Numbered from the stretch's first letter, positions 8,543 to 18,154 are shown. The stretch: 64,000 nucleotides of DNA from Chitinophagaceae bacterium (GCA_016719815.1 JADJYK010000009.1:112327-176326); one strand, 5' to 3'. A program made the numbers and translations. Notes: generated from the sequence alone by a model not told the origin.

Positions 8543-9700
8543 ATGCCTCATTACTATAAACTGGGAAACATCCCGCATAAGCGCCACACACAGTTCCGAA
8601 AACCGGATGGCAGCCTCTACCACGAACAACTTTTTTCAACTGAAGGCTTCAGCGATGACTATGCACTGCTGTACCATTGTCATCCGCCCACACAGATAAT
8701 CAAAACTGAACCACAGGTTGATGTAAGTCCGCAGGTGGCTGAAGAAAAAATGCTGAAGCACCGCAGCCTTGAAGGCTTTAATGTAAAACCTGCAGCCGAT
8801 TACCTGCAACGCCGTGTGCCTGTGCTTGTAAACAGTGACTGCCACATTGTATTAGCCGCACCGCAGCAAAGCATGACGGATTATTTTTATAAGAATACCG
8901 ATGCCGACGAGCTGATTTTTGTACACGAAGGCAGCGGTACTGTGCACACACAATATGGTGTGTTGCCATTCAGCTACGGCGACTACATTGTGCTGCCGCG
9001 GGGCACCATTTACCAAATTAGTTTCAATACACCGGATAACAGACTCTTTATCGTTGAATCCTTTACTCCGCTTCGCTTTCCTAAGCGTTATTTGTCCCAT
9101 TACGGGCAATTGATGGAGCACTCACCCTTTTGTGAAAGGGATATACGTCCGCCCCAGGACTTGCAAACCTTCGATAAAAAGGGCGACTTTCTCATAAAAG
9201 CCAAAAAGAAAGGCATGCTCTATGGACTCCACTACGGCACTCATCCCTTCGATGTGATTGGCTGGGATGGATGCTGCTACCCTTACATTTTTTCTATTCA
9301 TGATTTTGAGCCCATCACCGGGCGGGTGCACATGCCTCCACCCATTCATCAGACATTTGAAACCGCAGCATTTGTAGTTTGTTCGTTTGTTCCCAGGTTG
9401 TATGATTATCACCCGCTGGCTATACCTGCACCATACAACCATAGTAATATTGACAGTGACGAAGTGCTTTACTATGTTGAAGGTGAGTTTATGAGCCGCA
9501 AGCATGTTACAAAAGGAATGATAACCTTGCACCCTGCCGGCATACCTCATGGTCCACATCCCGGTGCAGTTGAAAAAAGTATCGGTGCTAAAGAAACCAA
9601 AGAACTGGCCGTGATGGTGGACACATTCCGGCCGCTCATGCTAACCAAACAGGCATTGGAAATAGAAAATACAGATTATGTTATGAGCTGGGCTGAATAA
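8543..9700 (+). CDS. hmgA: Homogentisate 1,2-dioxygenase
   Basis: This iron(II) dioxygenase opens the ring of homogentisate to maleylacetoacetate in tyrosine and phenylalanine breakdown. The protein follows the family from the N-terminus (MPHYYKLGNIPHKRHTQFRKPDG) through the cupin region. The likely iron ligands lie in HQTFE, in the segment LYYVEGEF and in HPAGIPHGPHPG near the C-terminus. Length of 385 residues is typical of the bacterial short form. The next steps of the pathway (fumarylacetoacetase, HppD) are not beside it. It may be controlled through the structured leader. Confidence 0.93.
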   Translation: MPHYYKLGNIPHKRHTQFRKPDGSLYHEQLFSTEGFSDDYALLYHCHPPTQIIKTEPQVDVSPQVAEEKMLKHRSLEGFNVKPAADYLQRRVPVLVNSDCHIVLAAPQQSMTDYFYKNTDADELIFVHEGSGTVHTQYGVLPFSYGDYIVLPRGTIYQISFNTPDNRLFIVESFTPLRFPKRYLSHYGQLMEHSPFCERDIRPPQDLQTFDKKGDFLIKAKKKGMLYGLHYGTHPFDVIGWDGCCYPYIFSIHDFEPITGRVHMPPPIHQTFETAAFVVCSFVPRLYDYHPLAIPAPYNHSNIDSDEVLYYVEGEFMSRKHVTKGMITLHPAGIPHGPHPGAVEKSIGAKETKELAVMVDTFRPLMLTKQALEIENTDYVMSWAE

Positions 9701-9879
9701 ACATACCTGCAGTCCGGGCAACTTTCATTTCTGTGAAGTGTGTCGAAAGTATTCCTTTAAAACAATAGCGGCGGAAACAGGGTTTCAGCAGGGTGATTGG
9801 TGTACGGATTAACTCTCTGAGTAAATCCCCTGACACTGTTGCACTAAGTTGTACCACTTTTTAAGCCTCTTTACATTTA

Positions 9880-11307
9880 TTACTTCTTTACTGCTTTTTT
9901 TGTAAAGAAATCATAGCCGGTATAAGCTCCGGTTTTTAAATTTATGCACAGCAGAATGTTACATTCAGATGAACTTAGTTCTTTGTTATTTGTACCAAAT
10001 ACATACAGGTAATCACCGGTAAAAATCCAGTCGTTCCACTCAGGCAATGCGGTGTTTACCGACCAGGCGCTGGTGCCGTCATTTTTCAGGTTTGTAATCA
10101 GGATGGTACCTTCTTTGCCCAGTTGGGTTTTATGTACAACCAGCCACGAAAGCTTTCCGTTTAGCCGAATAGGCAAACCGGTTTGCTTATCAAGCAGCAG
10201 GCCGCCATCAAGAAAGGACGCATTACCTTTTGTTTGTACCGAAGATTTATTCAGTACGCTATGATCCCATCGGGTGGATGCCAGGTTGCCTGTATAGAGC
10301 TTGCGTCTTGCTGTTTCGTCATATAGTGACCGGTCCCAGTACCGTTCCTCCAGCTTTGCAAATTCTTCTTCGCTGTAAACCAGGAAGAGGGTGCTGTCCT
10401 GCAGATCAGTATATGCTTTGCATTGCGAAAAACTGATGTTGGTATGTTGCAGGCTTTCAATTTTTCTTTTTACGTCCCCTTTTTCCCGGTTGTCTTTTTC
10501 TGTGAGGCGTTGAAGATTCCGGAGGCTGTCCATTACCTTGTTAAGCATTTCTCTTTCCCTATAAAACTCAGCGGTAATTGTTTTATAAGCGGCCGCATCA
10601 ATTATTTTTTGAGTGTAAGCCTTCGAAGGCCGGTAATTCTTTTGCTGGTACAGGGTGTCGAGCAGGGTTTGGGTGTTTTTAATTTGCAGTTCAAGCGCCT
10701 TCGTTTCATCGGTTTCTCCAATACCGGAATAAGAAGGACTTGCCAGCAGTGTTTTGGTGTCAATCTTCCATTTACTGCCATCCTTTGCTGTAATGTACAG
10801 CTGCCTGTTTTGCCGGTTAAAAACATAATACTGCCGTTCCTCCGGCATCAAATTTTTTAAAGACGGGTTCCTTGCCTCGAGAATACCAATATCAGCAGTT
10901 TTTTCCATTGTGGAAACATTAAAAGCCATTAGTTCGCCAATAAACATCCATGCATTATTCTCAGCAGCGCCAAGCATCTCAACAGGGTACTGTTTAATAG
11001 CCGATTGCTTCTTTAGTTTCGTTTGCTTAATAAGTTCTGCTGTTACCCCGTCGCTGGTTTGCAGGTAGTAAGTGGTGCTTACCGATTTACGTATAAAGCC
11101 ACCTTGCTGTGAATAGGAGGTGGCCCGCTGATATTCCACAATACTGGCAATAATATTTCTTTCATTGATACTAAAATGCAGGGCCGGTGTTTTGATAAAG
11201 CGTTCATCGTATTGAGCTAGGCAGCCCCTTAGCAGAAAAACAAAACCAGCTATGATGCCTGCAATGGCCAGGAAGATGACCGTTCCTGTTTTCTTGATAG
11301 GAAACAT
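9880..11307 (-). CDS. Unrecognised membrane-anchored or exported protein with a coiled-coil middle
   Basis: An N-terminal hydrophobic helix (about residues 9-27) ends at LLRGC, which could be a poor lipobox or a plain signal anchor. A beta-rich region follows, then a heptad-like charged stretch at about residues 205-290 (ETKALELQIKNTQTLLDTLY onward) that looks like a coiled coil. The C-terminal part again looks beta-rich (ILITNLKNDGTSAWSVNT, WIFTGDYLYVFG) and resembles propeller blades. I do not recognise the family. The gene is convergent with hmgA and divergent from the DUF4846 gene. Confidence 0.5.
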   Translation of the reverse strand: MFPIKKTGTVIFLAIAGIIAGFVFLLRGCLAQYDERFIKTPALHFSINERNIIASIVEYQRATSYSQQGGFIRKSVSTTYYLQTSDGVTAELIKQTKLKKQSAIKQYPVEMLGAAENNAWMFIGELMAFNVSTMEKTADIGILEARNPSLKNLMPEERQYYVFNRQNRQLYITAKDGSKWKIDTKTLLASPSYSGIGETDETKALELQIKNTQTLLDTLYQQKNYRPSKAYTQKIIDAAAYKTITAEFYREREMLNKVMDSLRNLQRLTEKDNREKGDVKRKIESLQHTNISFSQCKAYTDLQDSTLFLVYSEEEFAKLEERYWDRSLYDETARRKLYTGNLASTRWDHSVLNKSSVQTKGNASFLDGGLLLDKQTGLPIRLNGKLSWLVVHKTQLGKEGTILITNLKNDGTSAWSVNTALPEWNDWIFTGDYLYVFGTNNKELSSSECNILLCINLKTGAYTGYDFFTKKAVKK

Positions 11308-11389
11308 CGGTGTGTTAAATTTTATTTAATGGTCACTGTGAAATTACAAACTAATTATGGAATTCATCTGTCAGCGCTTCACAGCAAAT

Positions 11390-12159
11390 ATGAAACTGCT
11401 GTTACCTGTTGCGTTCTGTTTTCTTGGGACTTCCTGTATCAGGGAACAGCGTTCCGGTGTGCCAAAATCCGGCCCTCCGCTAATGGAGAAAACCAAGAAT
11501 CCCTTTGCCACAATTGGTGCCATTCCTGCACCAAAAGGTTACCGGCGGGAAGTTGCTGCTGCATTTGGCGGATGGCTGCGGCAATTGCCGCTAAAAAAAG
11601 AAAAAACAGTTTTCCTGTACAACGGGCAAAAGAAAAAAAACCAGCAGGCGCAATATGCTGTGGCCGACATTACAACCGGCGACAGGGATTTGCAGCAATG
11701 TGCCGATGCGGTGATACGGCTGAGGGCCGAGTACCTGTTTAGCAAAAAAATAATACGCCGTTTGCCTTTACCGATTTTGAAGGCAAGGAATACCGCTGGA
11801 ACGGGGGCCACAACCGGCAGCAGTTTAACAGCTACCTGGCCAATGTATTCGGTTGGTGTGGTTCAGCCTCGCTGGAAAAACAAATGGGAAAAGTAAGCAG
11901 CATAACAGAAATGCAGCCGGGAGATGTGTTTGTAAAAGGAGGTTTTCCGGGCCATGCTGTGATTGTTGTGGATATGGCGGCAAACGAAAAAGGACAAAAA
12001 GTATTTATGCTGGCACAGGGTTACATGCCAGCGCAGGACATACATGTGCTGGTAAACCCGCTTGATGCGGAAGGCGATCCATGGTACCATCTTACCGGGG
12101 CAGAGAAAATATATACACCCGAATGGACTTTCAGCAAAGAGCAGTTAAGACGGTGGTGA
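11390..12159 (+). CDS. DUF4846 lipoprotein (one frameshift)
   Basis: Two overlapping frames together give one DUF4846 protein of the length usual in Bacteroidota. The first frame has a lipobox (LGTSC, Cys16), then FATIGAIPAPKGY, FGGWLRQLPL and DLQQCADAVIRLRAEYLF. The second frame resumes with FTDFEGKEYRWNGG, FGWCGSASLEKQ, GDVFVKGGFPGHAVIVVD and ends LAQGYMPAQDIHVL...PEWTF. The break is a missing base in the seven-A run at 11744-11750. Adding one A joins the frames exactly (SKKNNTPFAFTDF). Function is unknown and the protein is probably in the envelope. The upstream Met at 11357 is less likely as start. Confidence 0.75.
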
Positions 12160-12217
12160 TACAGTCTGAAATTAATTTTATTGTTTTCAATTTACGGTTT
12201 ACATTTGCACCCCTGCC

Positions 12218-12244
12218 AAAAGCAAGGTATCAAGCCTCGCTTTT
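12218..12244 (+). terminator. Possible terminator after the DUF4846 gene
   Basis: The stem AAAAGCAAGG/CCTCGCTTTT (12218-12227/12235-12244) has one A-C mismatch and a 7-nt loop. The T run is inside the stem, so termination strength is uncertain. Confidence 0.45.
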
Positions 12245-12253
12245 GAAAAGGAA

Positions 12254-12314
12254 AAAGCTCTTAAATAAATGCCCGGGTGGCGAAACCTGCCTGCCGGCAG
12301 GCAGGATTGGTAGA
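12254..12314 (+). repeat. Partial copy of the tRNA-Leu 5' region, interrupted by a 20-nt palindrome
   Basis: The segment repeats the sequence around the start of the real tRNA-Leu 310 nt downstream. It shares AAAAGCTCTTA-ATAAATGCCCGG-TGGCGAAA, then the D-arm TTGGTAGAC. Between the two halves is the perfect palindrome CCTGCCTGCCGGCAGGCAGG at 12286-12305. After the D arm the similarity stops and no anticodon or T arm follows, so it is a 5' tRNA fragment, not a second gene. Confidence 0.7.
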
Positions 12315-12345
12315 CACCGTAGTTCTTAGTTTAATACTTGTTTGT

Positions 12346-12582
12346 ATGATCGTAGTTTACGCATTGAGCAGTAGTGTTAGGAATTATGTGTATGTAGGGA
12401 TGACAAATGATTTAGGACGAAGGTTGAAAGAGCATAATAATGGAGAAAATAAATCTACAAAAGCATATTTACCTTTTGTTCTGATTTATAAAGAAGAATT
12501 TCCAGACAGGTTTTCGGCCAGGGCAAAAGAGAAATATTTGAAGTCTGGTATCGGAAAGGAATTTTTAAAAGCTCTTATATAA
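12346..12582 (+). CDS. Small GIY-YIG family nuclease domain protein
   Basis: The 78-residue protein is a free-standing GIY-YIG (URI) domain. The first strand VVYALSSS and the second YVYVGMTN correspond to the GIY and YIG elements, GRRLKEHNNG holds the catalytic Arg, and the C-terminal EKYLKSG.G is typical of the family. ATG at 12346 is chosen because the longer frame would run through the tRNA-like fragment. The stop codon is only 2 nt before the tRNA-Leu 5' end, so the two must be co-transcribed or overlap in regulation. Homologues are single-domain proteins of unclear role. It lies between a partial and a complete tRNA copy, which recalls homing-type nucleases. Confidence 0.8.
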   Translation: MIVVYALSSSVRNYVYVGMTNDLGRRLKEHNNGENKSTKAYLPFVLIYKEEFPDRFSARAKEKYLKSGIGKEFLKALI

Positions 12583-12584
12583 AT

Positions 12585-12667
12585 GCCCGGTGGCGAAATT
12601 GGTAGACGCACTGTCTTCAGGTGGCAGCATCCGAAAGGTTGTGCTGGTTCGAATCCAGTCCCGGGCA
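12585..12667 (+). tRNA. tRNA-Leu (anticodon CAG)
   Basis: The 83-nt cloverleaf has acceptor GCCCGGT/CCCGGGC (last pair mismatched), D arm with TTGGTAGAC, anticodon stem CTGTC/GGCAG with loop TTCAGGT giving anticodon CAG, a long class II variable arm (CATCCGAAAGGTTGTG region) and T arm GCTGG-TTCGAAT-CCAGT. CCA is not encoded (ACTA follows). Confidence 0.93.
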
Positions 12668-12669
12668 CT

Positions 12670-12699
12670 AAAAAGTCAAATCGTAAGGTTTGACTTTTT
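12670..12699 (+). terminator. Terminator after tRNA-Leu
   Basis: A perfect 11-bp stem AAAAAGTCAAA/TTTGACTTTTT (12670-12680/12689-12699) ends in a T run directly after the tRNA. Confidence 0.8.
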
Positions 12700-12700
12700 T

Positions 12701-13026
12701 ATTGTGTAAAGTCACCCTCTGCCTGCAGTTTCTTCTTTTCTTGTTTTTCCCGGAGTCTACTTTCTTGGGGTTTGTATGAAGCAGGGGCTCTGGGAAATAA
12801 AGTATTGGGATATTTTACCTTCCGCCCTGCAACCAAACGCAAAGACTCAACTGCAAATTTCTGTAAAGCTCTAAAGGGACAAGCAGCCTATAAGTACGTC
12901 ACAAAATGGTACCGGGCAGACTTAGCAGCTATCTCATACACTGTATTGACAAAACTCATAGGAAATTGATATTCACTTTCTTCTAATTTTGCGTACCGGA
13001 ACTGAGCCGGAATAAAAGCTTGCTTT
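12701..13026. other. Gene-free gap between tRNA-Leu and proline dehydrogenase
   Basis: About 326 nt without a credible gene. The only forward frame (12772-12969) has no family resemblance and no ribosome-binding context. The end of the gap holds a -7-like box TAATTTTG (12984-12991) that may serve the proline dehydrogenase gene. A TTG lies 15 nt upstream of it, slightly closer than usual. Confidence 0.4.
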
Positions 13027-14264
13027 ATGGAAAATAACTACCCTCCCATCTCTTTCGAGAACACCGAATTTGCTTTTCAGTACAAACCAAACAATGAATT
13101 AAACAGGGCAAAATTGCTTTTCACCTTTATGAGTAAGCCCTGGCTGGTGAAAATAGGCGCCAGGATGGCCCCCTGGGCTTTGCGGGTTGGCCTTCCTGTA
13201 AAAGGAATAATCCGGAAAACTATCTTTAAGCAGTTTGTAGGTGGTGAAACGCTGGAGGGAACTGCACAGGTAGCTAAAAAACTGGGAGAGTACAATGTAA
13301 AAATCATTCTTGACTACGGAGTGGAAGGAAAAGAAGGCGAGGAGAATTTTGACAATGCCCGTGATATGTTTGTGAAGGTAATTGAGTATGCTGCCACACA
13401 GCCCAATATTCCTTACATGAGTGTTAAGGTTACCGGCTTTGCCCGTTTTGCACTACTGGAAAAAATGAACGATATGATGGCTGCCCGTGAAGGCACTCTT
13501 ATGCAGCGCTTTGAAAAACAGTTGCTGATATGAGCCAGGAAGACAGGGATGAGTGGGGAAGAGTATACCAGCGGGTAAACAAAGTATGTGAAACTGCTGC
13601 CCTGCATAACATCGGCGTTTCGATAGATGCCGAAGAAACATGGATAACCGACCCGCTCGATGCACTTACCATTATTATGATGAGTACATATAACAAGGGC
13701 CGGATAATAGTTTATAATACCCTGCAAATGTACCGGCACGACAGGCTGCAGTTTCTTATTGACAGTTATGATGTCGCAGTGGAGAAGGATTTCATTCTTG
13801 GCTCCAAGCTGGTTCGTGGTGCTTATATGGAAAAGGAGAGAAGAAGGGCGGCCGAAAAGGGGTATCCCTCACCTATACAGCCTGATAAAGAAAGTACCGA
13901 CCGCGACTACAATGCCGGAGTTAAATTCTGCATCGATAACATCAGCCGGGTGGCGCTGATGGTGGCATCGCACAACGAGTACAGCAATATGTATGCTGCC
14001 GACCTGCTGAAGGAGAGGGGACTTCCGCTTAGCCATTCTTATGTACACTGGAGCCAGTTGTATGGTATGAGCGACAATATTACTTTCAACCTTGCAAAAG
14101 CCGGTTGCAGCGTAAGCAAATACCTGCCTTTCGGACCTATTAAAGACGTTATTTCGTACCTGATGCGCCGGGCACAGGAAAACACCTCTGTAAAAGGGCA
14201 AACCAGCAGGGAAATGAACCTGATTAATACTGAGTGTGCAAGAAGGAAAAAAGCTAAGGAGTAA
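13027..14264 (+). CDS. Proline dehydrogenase (one frameshift)
   Basis: This FAD enzyme oxidises proline to pyrroline-5-carboxylate, feeding electrons to the quinone pool. It is the stand-alone PRODH form, without an aldehyde dehydrogenase half. Family motifs are all in order: ILDYGVEGKEG, SVKVTGFARF, DAEETW, TYNKGRIIVYNTLQMY, KLVRGAYMEKER, DRDYNAG, ASHNEYSN, HWSQLYGMSDN and KYLPFGPIKDVISYLMRRAQEN. The reading frame breaks at the A run 13514-13518. One added A restores FEKTVADMSQED, so the ATG at 13530 is not a real start. Likely a sequencing error. Confidence 0.88.
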
Positions 14265-14268
14265 TAAG

Positions 14269-14661
14269 TCAGAGATTCATCAGTTTTTTTAATCTTACCA
14301 GGTAGCCAAGTTCTGCCGTATTAATTTTTCGTATACATTCAGCAATGTGGCGGGCACTGTTAAAGATAGCATGCCTGGAAGCAATATCTATCTGGCTGGC
14401 AAATTCAGTAAAGAAAGTCTCAAAACGGGAATAGGCTGTTTCTGATGATTCGCCGTCATCTTCCATTGCTTCAAATTCAAATTCAATCAGGAAGGCCCGG
14501 TCTGAGCCAAACCGGTCGGTAGTATGGTCGTGGTGCCGCCAGGTTTGCTGTATTTCTTTCTCCAGCTGGTCTCTTTCTTCCTTTCTTATCTTTTTATCGG
14601 CAGCTGCAATGGCATAAAAAAGATTGCCCAGTTCCTTATAAAATCTTCTCGTGTTTACCAT
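14269..14661 (-). CDS. Small protein, possibly TerB-like
   Basis: The 130-residue protein is all-helical by composition. The N-terminal part (LFYAIAAADKKIRKEERDQLEKEI) has the spacing of acidic residues seen in the first helices of TerB/DnaJ-associated domains, and the middle has acidic FEFEAMEDDGESSE. The family resemblance is weak, and no tellurite-resistance genes are nearby. It is convergent with the proline dehydrogenase gene with 4 nt between them. Confidence 0.4.
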   Translation of the reverse strand: MVNTRRFYKELGNLFYAIAAADKKIRKEERDQLEKEIQQTWRHHDHTTDRFGSDRAFLIEFEFEAMEDDGESSETAYSRFETFFTEFASQIDIASRHAIFNSARHIAECIRKINTAELGYLVRLKKLMNL

Positions 14662-14861
14662 ACTTAAAGGTAAATATCCGGCAGCTTCGGCTTACTGACA
14701 TTTATCAGTTTATTTTGTGCCGTAAATCAAATAATAATTGCAATTATTGGTTTAAAATAATAGCATAAGTTTATACTAAGCTGATTTTGTATGCAGAATA
14801 AATACCCTGTTGACGGTAATGGCCTGGCAGGTTAGTTGGTTAATTTTATAAAAATTATAGT

Positions 14862-15749
14862 ATGCGCTACCTGACACTATTGTTATTTATCCTGGTTGTT
14901 TCCTGCAAGCAGAAAAAAACACCAGTTAATTTGGAAGAAGCCTTTTTACAATCAGTAAAAGACGCTGATTTTAACTTGCTGAAAAAATACCTGCCAGATG
15001 CTGCTTTTTATAAATCGTTGGGAAAGGATGTAAAAGCGAGAACAGATGCTGAGATTGATTCCTTTTTGAAAGCAAGCAGCGATAAACTGAAAGGCAACTG
15101 GGAAACGATCCGGAAGAATATGGCTTCAAAAAATGCAGATGCCGGCAAGATTCAGTTGCATGATGCGGTGATTTTTTCGCCGTATAGCCAGAGTGTAATG
15201 CAGGGAATGGTGCTGGTATATGGTTATGAGGGCAAAGAGTATGATGACATAACCCTGATGGTGAAAAAACAGAGTGAGAAAACTTATTTACTCGAAATAA
15301 CCAACCCATTGGCTGCATTGCAAATGAAAGATACTTCGCTGGCCAGCAGTTCGCAGGCAAAGGCGGCAAATGAATTGCAGACTCCGGCATTTACGGAGTT
15401 GGTAAAGAAAAAGGTTGAAGAACTCCTGAGCTATGCATCTGAAAACAATGTTCAGTTATTTGGCAACAGTGTCATTTATCGGGGCAATGATGATGCCCGT
15501 TCGTGGAAAGCAGCCATTAATATGAACAATGCAGAGGAAAAGATAATTGCAGAGGGCTTGTTTAAGGAAGTAAAATCGGTGATGACTGATTGCAGCGGTT
15601 TTACGTTTGGCACTGTTGCCGGAGAAAAAGAATCAGAGGGATACTGGATTGTACAGCCGGTAGTATGCGGTAAAAAAATTGTGCGGTTTGCATTTTTAAA
15701 AGTGAAAGACAAACTGCTGCTTGGCGATTTTGATGTGGAGCAATTGTAG
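14862..15749 (+). CDS. Lipoprotein of unknown function
   Basis: A short lipoprotein signal with lipobox VVSC (Cys15) is followed by an alpha/beta region of about 150 residues (LEEAFLQSVKDADFNLLKKYLPDAAFYKSL, then YGYEGKEYDDITLMVKK), which looks like the NTF2/DUF-type stress domains used for small envelope proteins. A second domain (about residues 165-295) contains CSGFTFG and YWIVQPVVCG. I do not recognise either part with certainty. It is transcribed alone. Confidence 0.5.
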   Translation: MRYLTLLLFILVVSCKQKKTPVNLEEAFLQSVKDADFNLLKKYLPDAAFYKSLGKDVKARTDAEIDSFLKASSDKLKGNWETIRKNMASKNADAGKIQLHDAVIFSPYSQSVMQGMVLVYGYEGKEYDDITLMVKKQSEKTYLLEITNPLAALQMKDTSLASSSQAKAANELQTPAFTELVKKKVEELLSYASENNVQLFGNSVIYRGNDDARSWKAAINMNNAEEKIIAEGLFKEVKSVMTDCSGFTFGTVAGEKESEGYWIVQPVVCGKKIVRFAFLKVKDKLLLGDFDVEQL

Positions 15750-15832
15750 TGTGCAGGTGGCCTATTCACACCTTGCCCACACCGATTTGTCTTTGCCCGT
15801 TATCCATTCACCCTTTTTCCTAACTTGCAGCC

Positions 15833-16628
15833 ATGCAGCAATACTTAGATTTACTTCAGCATATCCTCAATAAGGGAACTGAAAAAACAGACCGTACAGG
15901 CACAGGCACCAAAAGTGTGTTTGGTTACCAGATGCGGTTTGATTTGCAGAAAGGTTTCCCGCTGGTTACTACTAAAAAAGGTTCATCTTAAAAGTATCAT
16001 TCATGAACTATTGTGGTTTCTGAATGGTGATACAAATATTGCTTACCTCAAAGAGAATGGGGTAAAGATTTGGGATGAGTGGGCTGATGAGAAAGGAGAT
16101 CTGGGCCCTGTTTATGGAAAACAGTGGCGAAAATGGGAGGGAAAAGATGGCAAAGTAATTGATCAGGTCAGCGATTTAATTGAGCAGATAAAAAAGAACC
16201 CCGACAGCCGCCGCCTGATTGTAAGTGCATGGAATGTGGCCGATCTGCCATACATGGCACTGATGCCCTGCCATAACATGTTTCAGTTTTATGTGGCCGA
16301 TGGTAAATTAAGTTGTCAGTTATACCAGCGCAGTGCGGATGTTTTCCTTGGTGTACCCTTTAATATCGCCTCATATTCTTTGCTTACAATGATGATAGCG
16401 CAGGTGTGCGACCTGCAGCCCGGTGACTTTGTACACACTTTTGGTGATGTGCATATTTACAGCAATCATATGGAGCAGGTTAACCTTCAACTCAGCCGAA
16501 CGCCTTTTCCCTTACCGGGTATGAAAATAAATCCGGAGGTTAAAGATATTTTCGGTTTCAGGTATGAAGACTTTACATTAGAAAATTATCAGTCTCACCC
16601 GGCTATTAAAGCGCCGGTAGCAGTTTAA
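15833..16628 (+). CDS. thyA: Thymidylate synthase (one frameshift)
   Basis: This enzyme makes dTMP from dUMP using methylenetetrahydrofolate. The start MQQYLDLLQHIL and RTGTGTKSVFGYQMRFDL are classic ThyA. After the break come SIIHELLWFLNGDTN, GPVYGKQWR, DSRRLIVSAWN, the catalytic Cys in ALMPCHNMFQFYV, SCQLYQRSADVFLG and HIYSNHMEQ. The frame breaks at GG 15980-15981, and removing one G restores TTKKVHLKSIIHEL. The repaired length of 264 residues is that of the family. It is followed by folA, the usual partner that regenerates tetrahydrofolate. Confidence 0.93.
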
Positions 16629-16701
16629 TAAATAAGATTACTTTTACAGCAAGTAGGCAGCATAATTATAAGGGCTGTATTTCTTTTAATAAATCTGTTT
16701 T

Positions 16702-17193
16702 ATGACAATATCACTCGTTGTTGCAGCATCAACAAATAATGGAATCGGTTTAAAAGGGAAACTGCTCTGGCACCTGCCGGCCGATCTGAAGCATTTTAAA
16801 ACGTAACCTGGGGGATGCCTGTAATCATGGGCCGTAAAACATACGACTCGCTGGGAAAGGCACTGCCAGGCAGAAAAAAATATCGTTATCACCCGGCAAA
16901 GGGACTGGAAAGCTGATGGTGTGGTGGCTGTACAGCGTATTTATGATGCCTTATTCGTTGCCAACGAAACAGATGCAAGTGAAGTAATGATTATTGGCGG
17001 AGGTGAAATATATACTGCTTTCTTCGAAAGGGCACAACGCATCTATTTAACAAGAGTGGAAGCCACGCCGGAAGCAGATTCTTACTTTCCGCAGCTGGAT
17101 CCTGCCCAGTGGCGGCTGGTAAGTCAGAAAGACCATGAGGCAGATGAAAAGAACATCTACAATTATTCATTTCAGATTTGGGAAAGGGTTTAA
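16702..17193 (+). CDS. folA: Dihydrofolate reductase (two frameshifts)
   Basis: NADPH-dependent reduction of dihydrofolate, needed after ThyA. The N-terminal frame gives MTISLVVAAS, NGIGLKGKLLWHLPADLKHFK, the middle MPVIMGRKTYDSLGKALPGRKN and the last frame EVMIIGGGEIYTAFF and DSYFPQLD. Two A runs are wrong: 16798-16801 lacks one A and 16874-16880 has one too many. Correcting both gives an uninterrupted protein of about 163 residues. The pair of compensating homopolymer errors points to sequencing, not decay. Confidence 0.9.
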
Positions 17194-17214
17194 CCTGTAA
17201 ATCGTTATCCTTTC

Positions 17215-18012
17215 ATGTATTCATCATTTACAATTGCCAGGAAATACCTGCACTATTATTTTACATCGCTTAACAGTAAAGGGCATGGCACTCATTCGCC
17301 TTTTGTGTTTGACTTTATAACAAAAGTGCTGAATGATAAAACAGTTTATCCTGAGTACAGCGCCGTCGAATCACTGCGTAAGCGATTACTGCGAGATAAA
17401 ACTGTAATCAATATTGAAGACTTTGGTGCAGGCTCTTCCGTATCCAAAACCAATAGCAGAACAATAGCTTCTGTTGCAAAACATGCAGCCAAGTTGCCAA
17501 AGCCGGGTCAGTTACTTTTCAGGATGGTAAAAAAATATCAGCCAAAAAATATATTGGAACTTGGCACCTCTTTAGGTATAACCACTTCTTATTTATCACT
17601 GGCTAAGCCTGACGCAACAGTAACAACAATAGAAGGCGCAAACGCTATTGCCGGTGTGGCCACAAAAAACTTTGAAGACCTTGGGCTCAAGAATATACAT
17701 CTGACAGAAGGCAATTTCGATAATTCATTGCCTTCCGTGGTTAGCAATCTGTCTTCCGTTGATTTTGTCTTTATTGATGGGAACCACCGGCAGGAGCCAA
17801 CTGAAAGGTATTTTTCGGAAATACTCCCCTTTTTACAAAACGACAGTATTGTTGTTTTTGATGATATCCGCTGGAGCCGTGAGATGGAGGCGGCCTGGGC
17901 CCACATTAAAGACCACGAAAAGGTGAGATGTACCATTGACCTGTTCTTTCTTGGAATCGTATTGATAAAGGATGAATTCAGAGAAAAACAGAATTTTTCG
18001 GTACGTTTTTAA
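17215..18012 (+). CDS. Class I SAM-dependent methyltransferase (O-methyltransferase-like)
   Basis: Motif I is ILELGTSLGITTSYLS (about residues 105-120), followed by the acidic end of strand 2 in TTIEGANAIAG and motif post-II in SVDFVFIDGNHRQEPTERYF, with IVVFDDIRWSREMEAAW after it. These match the catechol O-methyltransferase-like family 3. The conserved N-terminus YLHYYFTSLNSKGHGTHSPFVFDFI is common in Bacteroidota homologues. Substrate is unknown. It follows folA by 21 nt and may be in the same transcript. Confidence 0.75.
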   Translation: MYSSFTIARKYLHYYFTSLNSKGHGTHSPFVFDFITKVLNDKTVYPEYSAVESLRKRLLRDKTVINIEDFGAGSSVSKTNSRTIASVAKHAAKLPKPGQLLFRMVKKYQPKNILELGTSLGITTSYLSLAKPDATVTTIEGANAIAGVATKNFEDLGLKNIHLTEGNFDNSLPSVVSNLSSVDFVFIDGNHRQEPTERYFSEILPFLQNDSIVVFDDIRWSREMEAAWAHIKDHEKVRCTIDLFFLGIVLIKDEFREKQNFSVRF

Positions 18013-18154
18013 GACTTGATTAATAAGCGGTTATATCCTGATTAAGAACAGGTGTTAGTATGAATAAAATCATCTTATTCTTTTTCTCTGGGGGACAAGG
18101 AAACAATACCTTCACACATCCAAAAAACCGATTAGTAACCTAACAGAGATATAT

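Noticed and set aside
8409..8639. Leftward frame overlapping the hmgA start
   Set aside because: It covers the structured leader and the first codons of hmgA on the other strand and has no similarity.
12486..12668. Leftward frame beginning MPGTGFEPAQPFG
   Set aside because: It is the antisense of tRNA-Leu. Peptides of this form are a well-known artefact of translating tRNA genes.
12772..12969. Forward 65-codon frame after tRNA-Leu
   Set aside because: No family resemblance, no ribosome-binding context, and a composition like intergenic DNA.
13530..14264. A separate gene starting at ATG 13530
   Set aside because: It is the second half of proline dehydrogenase after a one-base deletion. The ATG is an internal Met codon.
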